A DNA stretch of 64,000 nt from Liquorilactobacillus sicerae (GTDB lineage Bacteria > Bacillota > Bacilli > Lactobacillales > Lactobacillaceae): positions 1 to 64,000 of the forward strand of contig NZ_JAHAVQ010000013.1 of the NCBI RefSeq assembly GCF_029916425.1, in the 5' to 3' direction. The position numbers and the translations under genes are program-made. This document shows, piece by piece, positions 8,868 to 16,968 of this stretch. Each line of letters opens with the position of its first letter. The first letter of the stretch is position 1. The notes under the pieces were generated by a model. The model was not told the origin of the DNA, searched no databases, and saw only the letters and a program-made list of their open reading frames with translations.

Positions 8868-8908
8868 ATCTGTATTTCAAAGTAATAAAAAATATAGTTG
8901 TGATTGAG

Positions 8909-9466
8909 ATGTTTAATTTGAAATTAGAAAAATTAGAAGTTAGTGATTCTACAGACTTGTTAAATGTCTTACATGATGCGCATAAATCCAATGAAAAGTA
9001 TAGAGTTCATTTTAAAACTGCTTATGTGGATAAAAAAATTGTTGAAAAGCATTTACAAGCGATGCCAACATTTGCGTATAGGAATAAAGAAGGTAAATTA
9101 GTTTCAACGATATCAGTTGATTTGCCTTGGATAAAAGATATGAAAAATTTATTTCTCTTACCTCATATTAATTGGTTTGCAACTGACCCAGAATATAAAA
9201 ACTTGGGGTATGGGAAGAAAATTATGAATGAAGTAATAAAAAAATATATTTGTTGTGAATTAAAGGCACCTGCAGTAACTTTAGATACTGCAATTAATCA
9301 TCCATGGTTAAAATATTATTATTCTTCGTTAGGGTTTTTACCGATTAAAAGAATGAGAATTGTTGAAGATCATGAATCTATTTATATGATAAAAATATTA
9401 AATAAAGCATTATTAAGTCCTGCTTTGGTTGATATAATAAAAAAGTATAAATATAGATCAGAATAA
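8909..9466 (+). CDS. GNAT-family acetyltransferase-like protein, paralog of 15696-16268
   Basis: It resembles GNAT enzymes: a central HINWFATDPEYKNLGYGKKIM block matches the acetyl-CoA-binding motif A, and HPWLKYYYSSLGF forms the C-terminal substrate part. The paralog at 15696 aligns throughout. The frame is open from TTG 8864, which overlaps the previous stop, but similarity to the paralog begins near ATG 8909, so the start is uncertain and no strong ribosome site is seen. It precedes a DUF1684 gene, whereas in the other cluster the order is DUF1684 then GNAT. Likely acetylates or deprotects an amino group. Confidence 0.7.
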   Translation: MFNLKLEKLEVSDSTDLLNVLHDAHKSNEKYRVHFKTAYVDKKIVEKHLQAMPTFAYRNKEGKLVSTISVDLPWIKDMKNLFLLPHINWFATDPEYKNLGYGKKIMNEVIKKYICCELKAPAVTLDTAINHPWLKYYYSSLGFLPIKRMRIVEDHESIYMIKILNKALLSPALVDIIKKYKYRSE

Positions 9467-9535
9467 AAACTTTAAAACAGAACTGCAAGTTTAAATCTTA
9501 TTTTTAAATGAATAAATTGTGAAAGGAAGAAATCA

Positions 9536-10507
9536 ATGAGTAATTATTCACTGAAACCTGATAAAATAGACCATGAATTTGGAGGGGTACCTTTTCCACC
9601 AAACTTTTCATATGAAGATATTCAAAATTTATCTGATAAAGAGTACGAAAAAAGATGGCAAGCATGGCATAATAAAAGAAAAGAAAAATTAAATTCAGAT
9701 TATGGATGGTTGTCACTTAGAAGTATTGATTGGCTAGTAGATGGAGAAACAGTAAAGATCAAGAATTTTCCAGGTCAATGGAGACAAAGTGATAATGTGG
9801 TTACTTATATTCCTGAAAAGGGAAAAGAAGTAACAAATAGAAATAAAGTTATTAGAAGTCCTAAGGATATAATAGTGGATACAGTGGCAGATGTTAATGT
9901 TGAAGATTTTTATTATGAAGAAGTCAGAGCTCAGTTAATTAAAAGGATCGGTAGTAGTGATAGAAAATTTGCAGTACGTCAACGGGATCCTAATTCCGAC
10001 AATCTGAAGAATTTCAAAGGTATAAAATATTTTAAACCTAATAAAAATTGGGTTTTGCCTGCTAATTATGTTCCTTTAAAAGAATGGAAAAATGTTAAAA
10101 CAGGAGCGGTTTTATCAGATCTTATCCATAATGAAACGGCTATTGGAAATTTATTTTTTACCTACAAATCAAAAAAATATAAATTCATTGTTTTTCAAGG
10201 GCACAATGATGATTCTGGATGGGCAAAAAAAGATCCTAAAACTGGTAGATTAAATTACTTAGATAATAGACAAGGATCTGATGGTTTGGGATTTATTTCA
10301 TTTCGTGATGCAACAACTGGTAAAGAAACATACGGTGGTGGTCGAGGTATTAATATTGACGTTTCAAAGCCTGAAAGTGTAGATCATATTGATTTTAATT
10401 TTTCAACCAATCCTCCTTGCTTTTTCAGTGAATACTGCACATGTCCATTTGCTCCAACCGAAAATGATTTACCTTTTGCAATTTCAGCGGGTGAAAAAAA
10501 TTATTAA
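9536..10507 (+). CDS. DUF1684 domain protein (323 residues), function unknown
   Basis: Good ribosome site (GAAAGGAAG) before ATG 9536. The family hallmarks are present: WHNKRKEKLNSDYGWLSL near residue 45, FAVRQRDP, FRDATTGKETYGGGR, a DFNFSTNPPC segment and the C-terminal CTCPFAPTENDLPFAISAGEK. No signal peptide or membrane segment is visible, so it is probably cytoplasmic. It carries an extra 30-residue Pro-rich N-terminus relative to the paralog at 14739. The biochemical role of DUF1684 is unknown. Here it is linked to transporters and GNATs under Met T-box control. Confidence 0.85.
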   Translation: MSNYSLKPDKIDHEFGGVPFPPNFSYEDIQNLSDKEYEKRWQAWHNKRKEKLNSDYGWLSLRSIDWLVDGETVKIKNFPGQWRQSDNVVTYIPEKGKEVTNRNKVIRSPKDIIVDTVADVNVEDFYYEEVRAQLIKRIGSSDRKFAVRQRDPNSDNLKNFKGIKYFKPNKNWVLPANYVPLKEWKNVKTGAVLSDLIHNETAIGNLFFTYKSKKYKFIVFQGHNDDSGWAKKDPKTGRLNYLDNRQGSDGLGFISFRDATTGKETYGGGRGINIDVSKPESVDHIDFNFSTNPPCFFSEYCTCPFAPTENDLPFAISAGEKNY

Positions 10508-10576
10508 ATTAACTTATTAATATGCGGTGTATTTTCTGCTTAGACGGTTCATCTTTTCTTTTACTCGTCGTTTGTA

Positions 10577-11619
10577 AAATTAAGTTAGAAATAAAAAAGC
10601 CATTTGTGGTAGACTTTTGAATATCCATAATCAAAAGAGAGGTAACCACAAATGACCTATAAACATCTTACCACACGTGAATTAACCTTCATATATAATT
10701 TTTGGAAACAAGATATTAAAGCCTATCAAGCCGCTAAAGCTCTTAAACGTTCCAGCGAAACCGTTTATCGTGTTTACCGGTTTCTAGATGCTGGTAATTC
10801 AATTAGTCAATTTCAAGAAAATCATCGAATTAATAAAACTCATTGTGGTCGAAAAGCAATTGAATTACCAGAAGATGAAACCAAATACATTAAGCAGAAA
10901 CTCGCATTAGGTTGGACCCCTGATACGATTATTGGTCGAGCTGAGATACAGATCAGTTGTAGTATGAGAACCTTATACCGACTCTTTCAAAGAGGTATTT
11001 TCAATGTGAAATTGTTGCCAATGAAAGGTAAAAGGCATCCAAATGGTTACGTTGAACGGCGTGGTAAAGCTGGCCGACTCGGCAGAAGCATTTATCAACG
11101 CTATCAGGATTATCCTCATTTTCAACATGAATTTGGTCATTTAGAAGCAGACACCGTCCAAGGCAAAGCACATCAAGGTGCAGTTATGACCTTAGTTGAG
11201 CGTCTCTCCAAAGTTGAAATCATTTTAAACATCCAACAAAAATCAGCTGAATGCGTTAATAAACATCTTAGTCAATGGCTGTCCCAACAGCCAAAACACC
11301 TTTTCAAGTCAATTACTTTTGATAATGGTAAAGAATTCACTGGTTGGAAAGAAATCGCAAATAAACATGATATTAGTACTTATTTTGCTGAAGTTGGGGC
11401 TCCTAATCAGCGTGGCTTAAACGAAAATAACAATGGACTAATTAGACGAGATGGTCTCAACAAAAGCATGGATTTTCGCAATTTACCAAATGCTTTAGTT
11501 CAACAAGTCAGTAGCCGGCGTAATCATATTCCAAGAAAATCATTAAATTATAAAACACCAATTGAGGTATTCATGAAAAACATCACAGATAAACAGTTAT
11601 GTTATTTCTAACTTAATTT
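10577..11619 (+). mobile_element. IS30-family insertion sequence, complete
   Basis: Perfect 18-bp terminal inverted repeats bound the element: AAATTAAGTTAGAAATAA at 10577-10594 and its reverse complement at 11602-11619. The single transposase gene lies between them, with its stop inside the right repeat. The total is about 1043 bp, usual for IS30 elements. The bases flanking the repeats (GTA left, GAC right) do not match, so no target duplication is visible. It separates the Ssu-type locus from the tandem T-boxes. Confidence 0.88.
10652..11611 (+). CDS. IS30-family transposase
   Basis: The 319-residue protein has an N-terminal helix-turn-helix (HLTTRELTFIYNFWKQ onward) and a DDE catalytic core. 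Asp lies in HLEADTVQG, Asp in TFDNGKEF and Glu in NQRGLNENNNG, followed by the IS30-typical region ending in NHIPRKSLNYKTP. AAAGAGAGG provides a ribosome site before ATG 10652. Its length fits intact family members (about 310-350 residues), so it is probably active. Confidence 0.92.
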   Translation: MTYKHLTTRELTFIYNFWKQDIKAYQAAKALKRSSETVYRVYRFLDAGNSISQFQENHRINKTHCGRKAIELPEDETKYIKQKLALGWTPDTIIGRAEIQISCSMRTLYRLFQRGIFNVKLLPMKGKRHPNGYVERRGKAGRLGRSIYQRYQDYPHFQHEFGHLEADTVQGKAHQGAVMTLVERLSKVEIILNIQQKSAECVNKHLSQWLSQQPKHLFKSITFDNGKEFTGWKEIANKHDISTYFAEVGAPNQRGLNENNNGLIRRDGLNKSMDFRNLPNALVQQVSSRRNHIPRKSLNYKTPIEVFMKNITDKQLCYF

Positions 11620-11656
11620 GACATTTCAAGACTTAAAATTCAGCTGTGTAACACTC

Positions 11657-11684
11657 TTGACAAAAGTTTTAAAAACATTAAAAT
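11657..11684 (+). promoter_or_regulatory. Promoter of the tandem T-box operon
   Basis: TTGACA at 11657-11662 is followed after 16 bases by TAAAAT (11679-11684), just downstream of the IS30 right end. It would start the transcript that enters T-box 3. Confidence 0.6.
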
Positions 11685-11689
11685 AAATA

Positions 11690-11982
11690 TTAAGTTGTTA
11701 ATGTGATTTTAATTAATTAAATCTTTTGAAAAGAAGAGTAGCTGACAAAGTTAAGTACAGAGAACCCTCAAAAGTTGAAAGTGGGTATTAACTAAATTAG
11801 TGAAGATGAGCTTTGAAACAGAGGCATTTGGTGGAAGCTTGATGCTCGGTAGGAACCGTTAACTTTCCAGATATTTGGACAACAAGTATCGTTGAGGCAT
11901 CTTGATTATAAGATGTAAAAAAGGGTGGTACCACGGTTTAACGTCCCTTATTTGTCGGCAGTGATGAATAAGGGATTTTTTT
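11690..11982 (+). promoter_or_regulatory. T-box riboswitch, methionine specifier (T-box 3, first of a tandem)
   Basis: The core AAGGGTGGTACCACGG lies at 11921-11936 and a terminator (stem 11944-11974 plus T run) follows. The specifier loop GAAGATGAG places AUG at 11806-11808. Leader sequence and layout match T-box 1 closely, including the CTTTTGAAAAGAAGAGTAGC start. No gene lies between its terminator and the next T-box. Confidence 0.9.
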
Positions 11983-12040
11983 GTATAAAAATTTTATCAA
12001 GTAACTTATAAAATAACAAACAAATATTTTTAATTATAAT

Positions 12041-12327
12041 TTAAATTAAAAAAGATGAGTAATTTGCTAAATCCATTTACAGAGAGACTAGTTTGATGAG
12101 AATAGTTATGGAGCAACAAATGAAGATGGTCTTTTAAGAAAATTTGATGTGAGCTTGAGGAAGCAAGCATCAAACAGGAACGCCTGTTACAGCGTCGAGG
12201 TTATAAAAAATGATTAATTTTATTTATGACCTGGTAAGGCTGATTAAAGTGATTTGATCAGCAAATAACGAGTGGTAACGCGAAAAAAACGCCTCGTAGT
12301 CAGAAATGACTGCGGGGCGTTTTTTGT
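12041..12327 (+). promoter_or_regulatory. T-box riboswitch, methionine specifier (T-box 4, second of a tandem)
   Basis: The core GAGTGGTAACGCG (12270-12282) and terminator (12290-12326) copy those of T-box 2. The specifier loop GAAGATGG gives AUG at 12126-12128. A TATAAT at 12035-12040 lacks a good -35, so the leader may be transcribed only through T-box 3, making the two sensors act in series. An independent weak start cannot be excluded. Confidence 0.88.
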
Positions 12328-12363
12328 TTATAAATTTATTAAATATATGGGGGGATCGTAATC

Positions 12364-12480
12364 TTGAAAAGAGAAGTAGTTATTAAGATTGGAAATTCTT
12401 TTGAAACTTTTAAGATAACACAAAAATGGTTAATAGCTTTCTTAATTACTGCAATGACAAACAATGTAGAGGAATTTTGA
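12364..12480 (+). CDS. Possible 38-residue small ORF ahead of the MmgE/PrpD gene
   Basis: GGGGGG at 12350-12355 precedes TTG 12364, which opens a 38-codon frame to TGA 12478-12480. The product starts with charged residues and has a hydrophobic middle (KWLIAFLITAM). It is the first frame with a ribosome site after T-box 4. It could be a small membrane peptide, or the remnant of a longer gene. No family is recognised. Confidence 0.3.
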   Translation: MKREVVIKIGNSFETFKITQKWLIAFLITAMTNNVEEF

Positions 12481-12581
12481 TAATTAGAAATTCAAAACTA
12501 AAAACAAAATTTAAGCAGATGGTTATAACCGATTTTTTAGAAAAATTATTAATGCATATTATAGCTGAAAGGTTAAGTCAA

Positions 12582-13919
12582 ATGAAAAATGACAAAGAAA
12601 AATCTATTACAGATGAGATTGTTGAAAAACTTTGTTCAGAAGAAAATAAAAATAATGAGGAAATGAATGAAGCCCAAAGAGCTTTGACAAATTATTTAAC
12701 CGTTCTTTTTAAAGGAACTAAACAACCGGCAGTAAAGAGGCTATTCTCGTTTTTTAACGTCAATCAAAAGTTTATTCCTTTAACATCAAAAAGTGGTTTA
12801 CCGATGGAAAGATCAGCCATTTTAAATGGTTTTGCAGCACATTATTTGGATCTCGATGATACGCAGGCGAATTTAAGAGGTCATCCGGGTGCAACAATTT
12901 TTTCGACTTTATTTGCAGTTACAGCTGAAGAAGACAGCGTGGAAAGCTTGCTTTGGGCGTATGTCCAAGGTGTTGAATTAGCCGGGAAATTTGGCAAGAT
13001 TTTAAATCCTCAATTAGCCTGGCATGGTTGGCACACAACAGGTCTGATTGGGACAATTGCAGCAGCTGCTGCAATTGGTGTCTATAAAAAATTTGACAAG
13101 CAACAGTTGATAAATCTTCTTTCGTTTGCTGCAACTCAAGCAAGCGGGCTTGAAATTGAAGCTGGCAGTGATGGTAAACCTTTTAATGCTGGAATTGCAG
13201 CTCGGAATGCAATAACTGCTTATTTATTTGTTAAAAGTGGTTTAACGGCTAATCAGGATCCCTTTGGCAGCAATCGTGGCTGGTTTGAAGTTGTGCAAGG
13301 AAGAATGATCAGTGCACCTGATATAGTTCAAGGATGGCTAAATCCAGCTGAAATTATTGAGCCTGGTCTTTGGTTTAAGGCACATCCATTTTGTTCGGCA
13401 GCAATGTCAAGTCTTGATGCTGCTAAAGAACTCTATCGAAAGGGCGTTCGCTTGCCGGATTGTCAACGAATAGTAATTCATTTTCCAGTTGAAGGTGATC
13501 ATGCTTTAAGATTTGAGAATCCGCAAAACGGGAAAGAAGGCAAATTTTCTGCTGAATATATTGTTTGGCAGGTTCTGACCTTTGGTGATGTCAAAGATGA
13601 TTATTTCGAATTAGCAAATGTTCCAGATGATTTTAATGAAAGAAAGGTCCTTTTTACCAGGAAACATGATTTGCTAAAAGAAATTGAAGAAGCTAGACCA
13701 ACTAAAATTGATGTATTGCTGAAAAATGGATCTTCTCTTTCAAGTGAAATTATTTTTCCTAAAGGTTCACCAAAAAATAAAGTCAGTACAAAAGAGCTGA
13801 TTTATCAGCTTAATAAAGAAACTGGACAAAGAAGTGAAATTATAAAAAACATTATCTTAAATCCACAAGCAAAGGCAATAAAAATAAATTTAACCGTTAA
13901 TAGGGGGAATCAATTATGA
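12582..13919 (+). CDS. MmgE/PrpD family protein (YxeQ-like)
   Basis: The protein of about 445 residues shows the MmgE/PrpD pattern: RSAILNGFAAHYLDLDD followed by RGHPGATIF, HGWHTTGLIGTIAAAAA and KAHPFCSAAMSSLDA. The family includes 2-methylcitrate dehydratase, cis-aconitate decarboxylase and iminodisuccinate epimerase. B. subtilis YxeQ belongs to it and is encoded with the S-(2-succino)cysteine genes. The frame is open from 12426, but GAAAGG (12567-12572) supports ATG 12582. It overlaps the next gene by 4 bases. I infer an epimerase or dehydratase acting on a succinyl-bearing substrate. Confidence 0.78.
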   Translation: MKNDKEKSITDEIVEKLCSEENKNNEEMNEAQRALTNYLTVLFKGTKQPAVKRLFSFFNVNQKFIPLTSKSGLPMERSAILNGFAAHYLDLDDTQANLRGHPGATIFSTLFAVTAEEDSVESLLWAYVQGVELAGKFGKILNPQLAWHGWHTTGLIGTIAAAAAIGVYKKFDKQQLINLLSFAATQASGLEIEAGSDGKPFNAGIAARNAITAYLFVKSGLTANQDPFGSNRGWFEVVQGRMISAPDIVQGWLNPAEIIEPGLWFKAHPFCSAAMSSLDAAKELYRKGVRLPDCQRIVIHFPVEGDHALRFENPQNGKEGKFSAEYIVWQVLTFGDVKDDYFELANVPDDFNERKVLFTRKHDLLKEIEEARPTKIDVLLKNGSSLSSEIIFPKGSPKNKVSTKELIYQLNKETGQRSEIIKNIILNPQAKAIKINLTVNRGNQL

Positions 13920-14716
13920 AAAAATTTTGGATTACAGTTGTGAGTTTAGTGGTTGTTGTTGTGATTGTATTTTTGGGAGTTAAACAACTAAATAGTTCAA
14001 CGAGCGGCGGCAGTAAGCAGAATAAGGGAACAGTTACTTTGGCTGCTACCGGGACAAGTTTTCCAACCTCATATAAAAAGAATGGCAAACTCGTCGGCTT
14101 CGATGTTGAATTAGCTAATAAAGCTGCTAAAGCCTTGGGTTATAAAACAAAATGGGTAACTGGAGACTTCGATGGGCTGTTAGGCCAATTAGATAATGGC
14201 AAAGTTGATACAGTGGCAAATGATATCGCTGTTACACCAGAAAGGTCAAAAAAATATATTTTCAGTAAAGTTTATAATACAGAAAAAACAGCGGTTGCCG
14301 TAAAAAGCAATACTCCTTATAAGACACTCAAAGATATGGAGGGAAAAACTGTTTCTGGTGCGGTTGCTTCAAATAATACAGAAAATTTAAAAAATTATGA
14401 TTCTAAAATAAAGATTAAGACTTTTGACTCTAGAGATGAAATTTATCAGTCACTTTTGGTTGGACACGTTGACGGTGCAATCGATACACGTAATAACTTA
14501 AATGCTTTAATTAAGGCTAAAAATTATAAATGGAGAGTTTTGAAAGGAAATGCTGCAACGGTTGATATAGCCTTGCCCTTTTTAAAAAATGCTAGAGGAA
14601 AGAAGTTAAGAAAAGAATTTAGTAAAGAAATTAAGAAGTTAATTGACAATGGGACAGTGCGTAAATTATCAATCAAGTATTTTGGATATGATATAACACC
14701 AAATTTAAAAAAATAG
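13916..14716 (+). CDS. Polar amino-acid ABC transporter substrate-binding protein (YxeM-like)
   Basis: This 266-residue SBP_bac_3 protein has GKLVGFDVELANKAAKALG, a GLLGQLDNGKVD segment and an ITPERSKKY-like VTPERSKKY motif, as in cystine and amino-acid binding proteins. The hydrophobic N-terminus (about residues 5-22) has no lipobox Cys, so it is probably held by an uncleaved membrane helix or secreted. GGGGGA precedes ATG 13916, which overlaps the MmgE/PrpD stop (translational coupling). The permease and ATPase are at 16258 and 16934. Confidence 0.85.
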   Translation: MKKFWITVVSLVVVVVIVFLGVKQLNSSTSGGSKQNKGTVTLAATGTSFPTSYKKNGKLVGFDVELANKAAKALGYKTKWVTGDFDGLLGQLDNGKVDTVANDIAVTPERSKKYIFSKVYNTEKTAVAVKSNTPYKTLKDMEGKTVSGAVASNNTENLKNYDSKIKIKTFDSRDEIYQSLLVGHVDGAIDTRNNLNALIKAKNYKWRVLKGNAATVDIALPFLKNARGKKLRKEFSKEIKKLIDNGTVRKLSIKYFGYDITPNLKK

Positions 14717-14738
14717 TCTAGTTAGGAGAAAATAATAA

Positions 14739-15647
14739 ATGACAAGCTATCAAGAATTAAAGAATTTTACCAAACAAGAGTATAAAAATTATTGGGAAGA
14801 ATGGCATCAAAAAAGAGAAAAGAAGATAAGCTCTCCTTATGATTGGTTGTCTTTAAAAAGCATTGATTGGCTTAGTGATGAGAAAAAATTAAAGATTGAA
14901 GGTTTTCCTGGAGAATGGGAACAAAATGGTAACATGGTCACTTATTTTCCAGAAAAGGGGAAGACAGTTTTTAATCGGGGGCAAGAAGTTACTTTGCCTA
15001 AGAAAATGCTCGTTGATGCGGTTGCTGATGTAAATGTCGAAGATTTCGAATATCAAGGAGTTAGAGCACAGTTAATAAAAAGAATTGGTTCTGATAAAAA
15101 ATTTGCTGTCCGTCAACGCGATCCACAATCAAGATTCAGGAAAGATTTCAAAGGATTGCCTCATTTTGAACCTGATCAGGTTTGGGTTTTACCAGCTCAT
15201 TATGTTTCTCTTGATAATTGGTATGATTTAAAAACTAAAGCGGCTGTTGGTGGCTTATCTCATAATGAAACTCAAATTGGAAAATTATATTTCGAATATG
15301 AAAACAAAGAGTATCAATTTGTTGTTTTCCAAGCACATAATGATGATTCTGGTTGGACAAAGCTTGATCCAAAGACAGGTAAAGTAAAATATTTGAATAA
15401 TCGTCAAAAAACAAGCAGTAAAGGAACTATTTATTTTAGAGATCAAACAACAGGAAAAGAAACATATGGCGGAGGAAGACGAATTCGAATCAATATTTCC
15501 GATCCTCAAAAATTAGATTTTATTGATTTTAATACAGCTGTAAATTTACCTTGTGCTTTTAGTTATTTTTGTACTTGTCCATTTGCACCGGTTGAAAATA
15601 CTTTGCCGTTTGCCGTTCCAGTGGGAGAAAAAAAGCCTAAAAAATAA
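14739..15647 (+). CDS. DUF1684 domain protein (302 residues), function unknown
   Basis: A close paralog of the protein at 9536-10507, lacking its N-terminal extension. It shows WHQKREKKISSPYDWLSL, FAVRQRDP, FRDQTTGKETYGGGR and the C-terminal CTCPFAPVENTLPFAVPVGEK. The TTAGGAG ribosome site fits ATG 14739. It is inserted between the binding protein and GNAT genes of a YxeMNO-like transporter, a position not found in the B. subtilis operon. No signal peptide is seen. Enzymatic role unknown; the genomic position suggests action on the imported compound. Confidence 0.86.
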   Translation: MTSYQELKNFTKQEYKNYWEEWHQKREKKISSPYDWLSLKSIDWLSDEKKLKIEGFPGEWEQNGNMVTYFPEKGKTVFNRGQEVTLPKKMLVDAVADVNVEDFEYQGVRAQLIKRIGSDKKFAVRQRDPQSRFRKDFKGLPHFEPDQVWVLPAHYVSLDNWYDLKTKAAVGGLSHNETQIGKLYFEYENKEYQFVVFQAHNDDSGWTKLDPKTGKVKYLNNRQKTSSKGTIYFRDQTTGKETYGGGRRIRINISDPQKLDFIDFNTAVNLPCAFSYFCTCPFAPVENTLPFAVPVGEKKPKK

Positions 15648-15695
15648 AGGAACTCAATACATTAAAACTTTGTTTAAAAGATTGGAGGTCATAGG

Positions 15696-16268
15696 TTGAA
15701 TTTTGAAAAATTAACAGTTAAGGATTCTTGGCAGCTAACGCAGTTATTGCATGATGCATACCAAGCAGATGAAGATTTGGGCATTCATTTTAAAGCTGCT
15801 GATATTGGTGAGAGTATTGTTAAAAAGCATTTGGTTTCGACGCCAACATTTGGTTATAAAGGCAATGAAGACAGGTTAATTTCAACCGTTTCTGTTAGGT
15901 TGCCATGGTCAATCAATCCAGGGCCATACAGCTTGCCACATATTGGCTGGGTTGCAACTGATTCGAAGCATAAGCATCAGGGACTTGCTAGAAAAATCAT
16001 CTTAGATGTGATTAATAAATTCATAAAAGAAGAGTTAATGGCACCGGGCGTCACACTTGGGACAGCAGTTGAGCATCCTTGGCTTAAGGATTTTTATATT
16101 TCTCTTGGCTTTACTCCTTTTGAAGAAATTCGCAAGTATCAGGATCATAAAACGGTTTATTTAATTAAGTTATTCGATGAAGATGACTTACGAAAGATTT
16201 CAGATGAGAAATTAAGAACCATTTTGCAAAAAGCTAAGGTATTTAAGGAGGACAATGATGAGTTTTAA
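15696..16268 (+). CDS. GNAT-family acetyltransferase-like protein (YxeL-position)
   Basis: The 190-residue protein has a GNAT motif A around GWVATDSKHKHQGLARKII and the C-terminal HPWLKDFYISLGF segment. TTG 15696 lies 7 bases after GGAGGTC. Its end overlaps the permease start by about 10 bases. In the B. subtilis succinocysteine pathway an N-acetyltransferase works with the same transporter and an M20 deacetylase. A parallel role is inferred here. Paralog at 8909-9466. Confidence 0.78.
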   Translation: MNFEKLTVKDSWQLTQLLHDAYQADEDLGIHFKAADIGESIVKKHLVSTPTFGYKGNEDRLISTVSVRLPWSINPGPYSLPHIGWVATDSKHKHQGLARKIILDVINKFIKEELMAPGVTLGTAVEHPWLKDFYISLGFTPFEEIRKYQDHKTVYLIKLFDEDDLRKISDEKLRTILQKAKVFKEDNDEF

Positions 16269-16968
16269 TTGGCAATATTTTATAAAAGTTTTTGCCCAAC
16301 TACCAGCATATATACCAGTTACTTTGATTATGGCAATTTTCGCGATGATATTAGCAATTATAATCGGCATTTTGATTACAGTTCTTCAATTATCACATAT
16401 TTGGATTTTAAGAAAATTTGCCCAACTATACATTTCGTTATTTAGAGGTATGCCGACCCTAGTTCAACTATTTATAATTTATTATGGTTTACCGCAGTTT
16501 TTTCCATCTCTTCGTGGAGTTCCAGCAATCATCGCTGCAATTGTCGGATTAGGTTTTAAGGAATCATCATATTTAGCTGAAATATTCCGAGCTGGGTTCA
16601 ATTCGGTTGATGAGGGCCAAATAGAGGCTGGTAAGTCACTGAATATTCCAAACTTGACTTTATTCTGGCATATCGTTTTACCACAAGCTGCATTGAACGC
16701 ATTACCAGCGACTGGAAATACTTTTGTTAGTTTGCTAAAAGAAACATCTTTAGCATTCACGCTTGGGTTAACGGAACTGTTTGGCGAAGGTAAAATGCTT
16801 GCCGGTGAATCTTTTAATTACTTTGAAACATATTTAGCAGTTGGAATTTTGTACTGGATTTTAATCATTATTTATACTTGGCTGCAAAGCTTATTAGAAA
16901 AATCACTGCTCAAACCGTATCGGAGGAATTTGAATGAGTTTAATAGAAGTGAAAAATCTGTCAGTTAA
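16258..16968 (+). CDS. Polar amino-acid ABC transporter permease (YxeN-like)
   Basis: A HisM-type permease of about 236 residues with five or so hydrophobic segments, FRGMPTLVQLF and the EAA loop EAGKSLNIPNLTLFWHIVLPQ. AAGGAGG (16245-16251) better fits ATG 16258 than 16255. It overlaps the GNAT gene upstream and the ATPase gene downstream, so the three are translationally coupled. Partner of the binding protein at 13916. Confidence 0.9.
   Translation: MSFNWQYFIKVFAQLPAYIPVTLIMAIFAMILAIIIGILITVLQLSHIWILRKFAQLYISLFRGMPTLVQLFIIYYGLPQFFPSLRGVPAIIAAIVGLGFKESSYLAEIFRAGFNSVDEGQIEAGKSLNIPNLTLFWHIVLPQAALNALPATGNTFVSLLKETSLAFTLGLTELFGEGKMLAGESFNYFETYLAVGILYWILIIIYTWLQSLLEKSLLKPYRRNLNEFNRSEKSVS

Noticed and set aside
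10560-11640. Target-site duplication of the IS30 element
   Set aside because: The bases next to the two inverted repeats differ, so none can be claimed.
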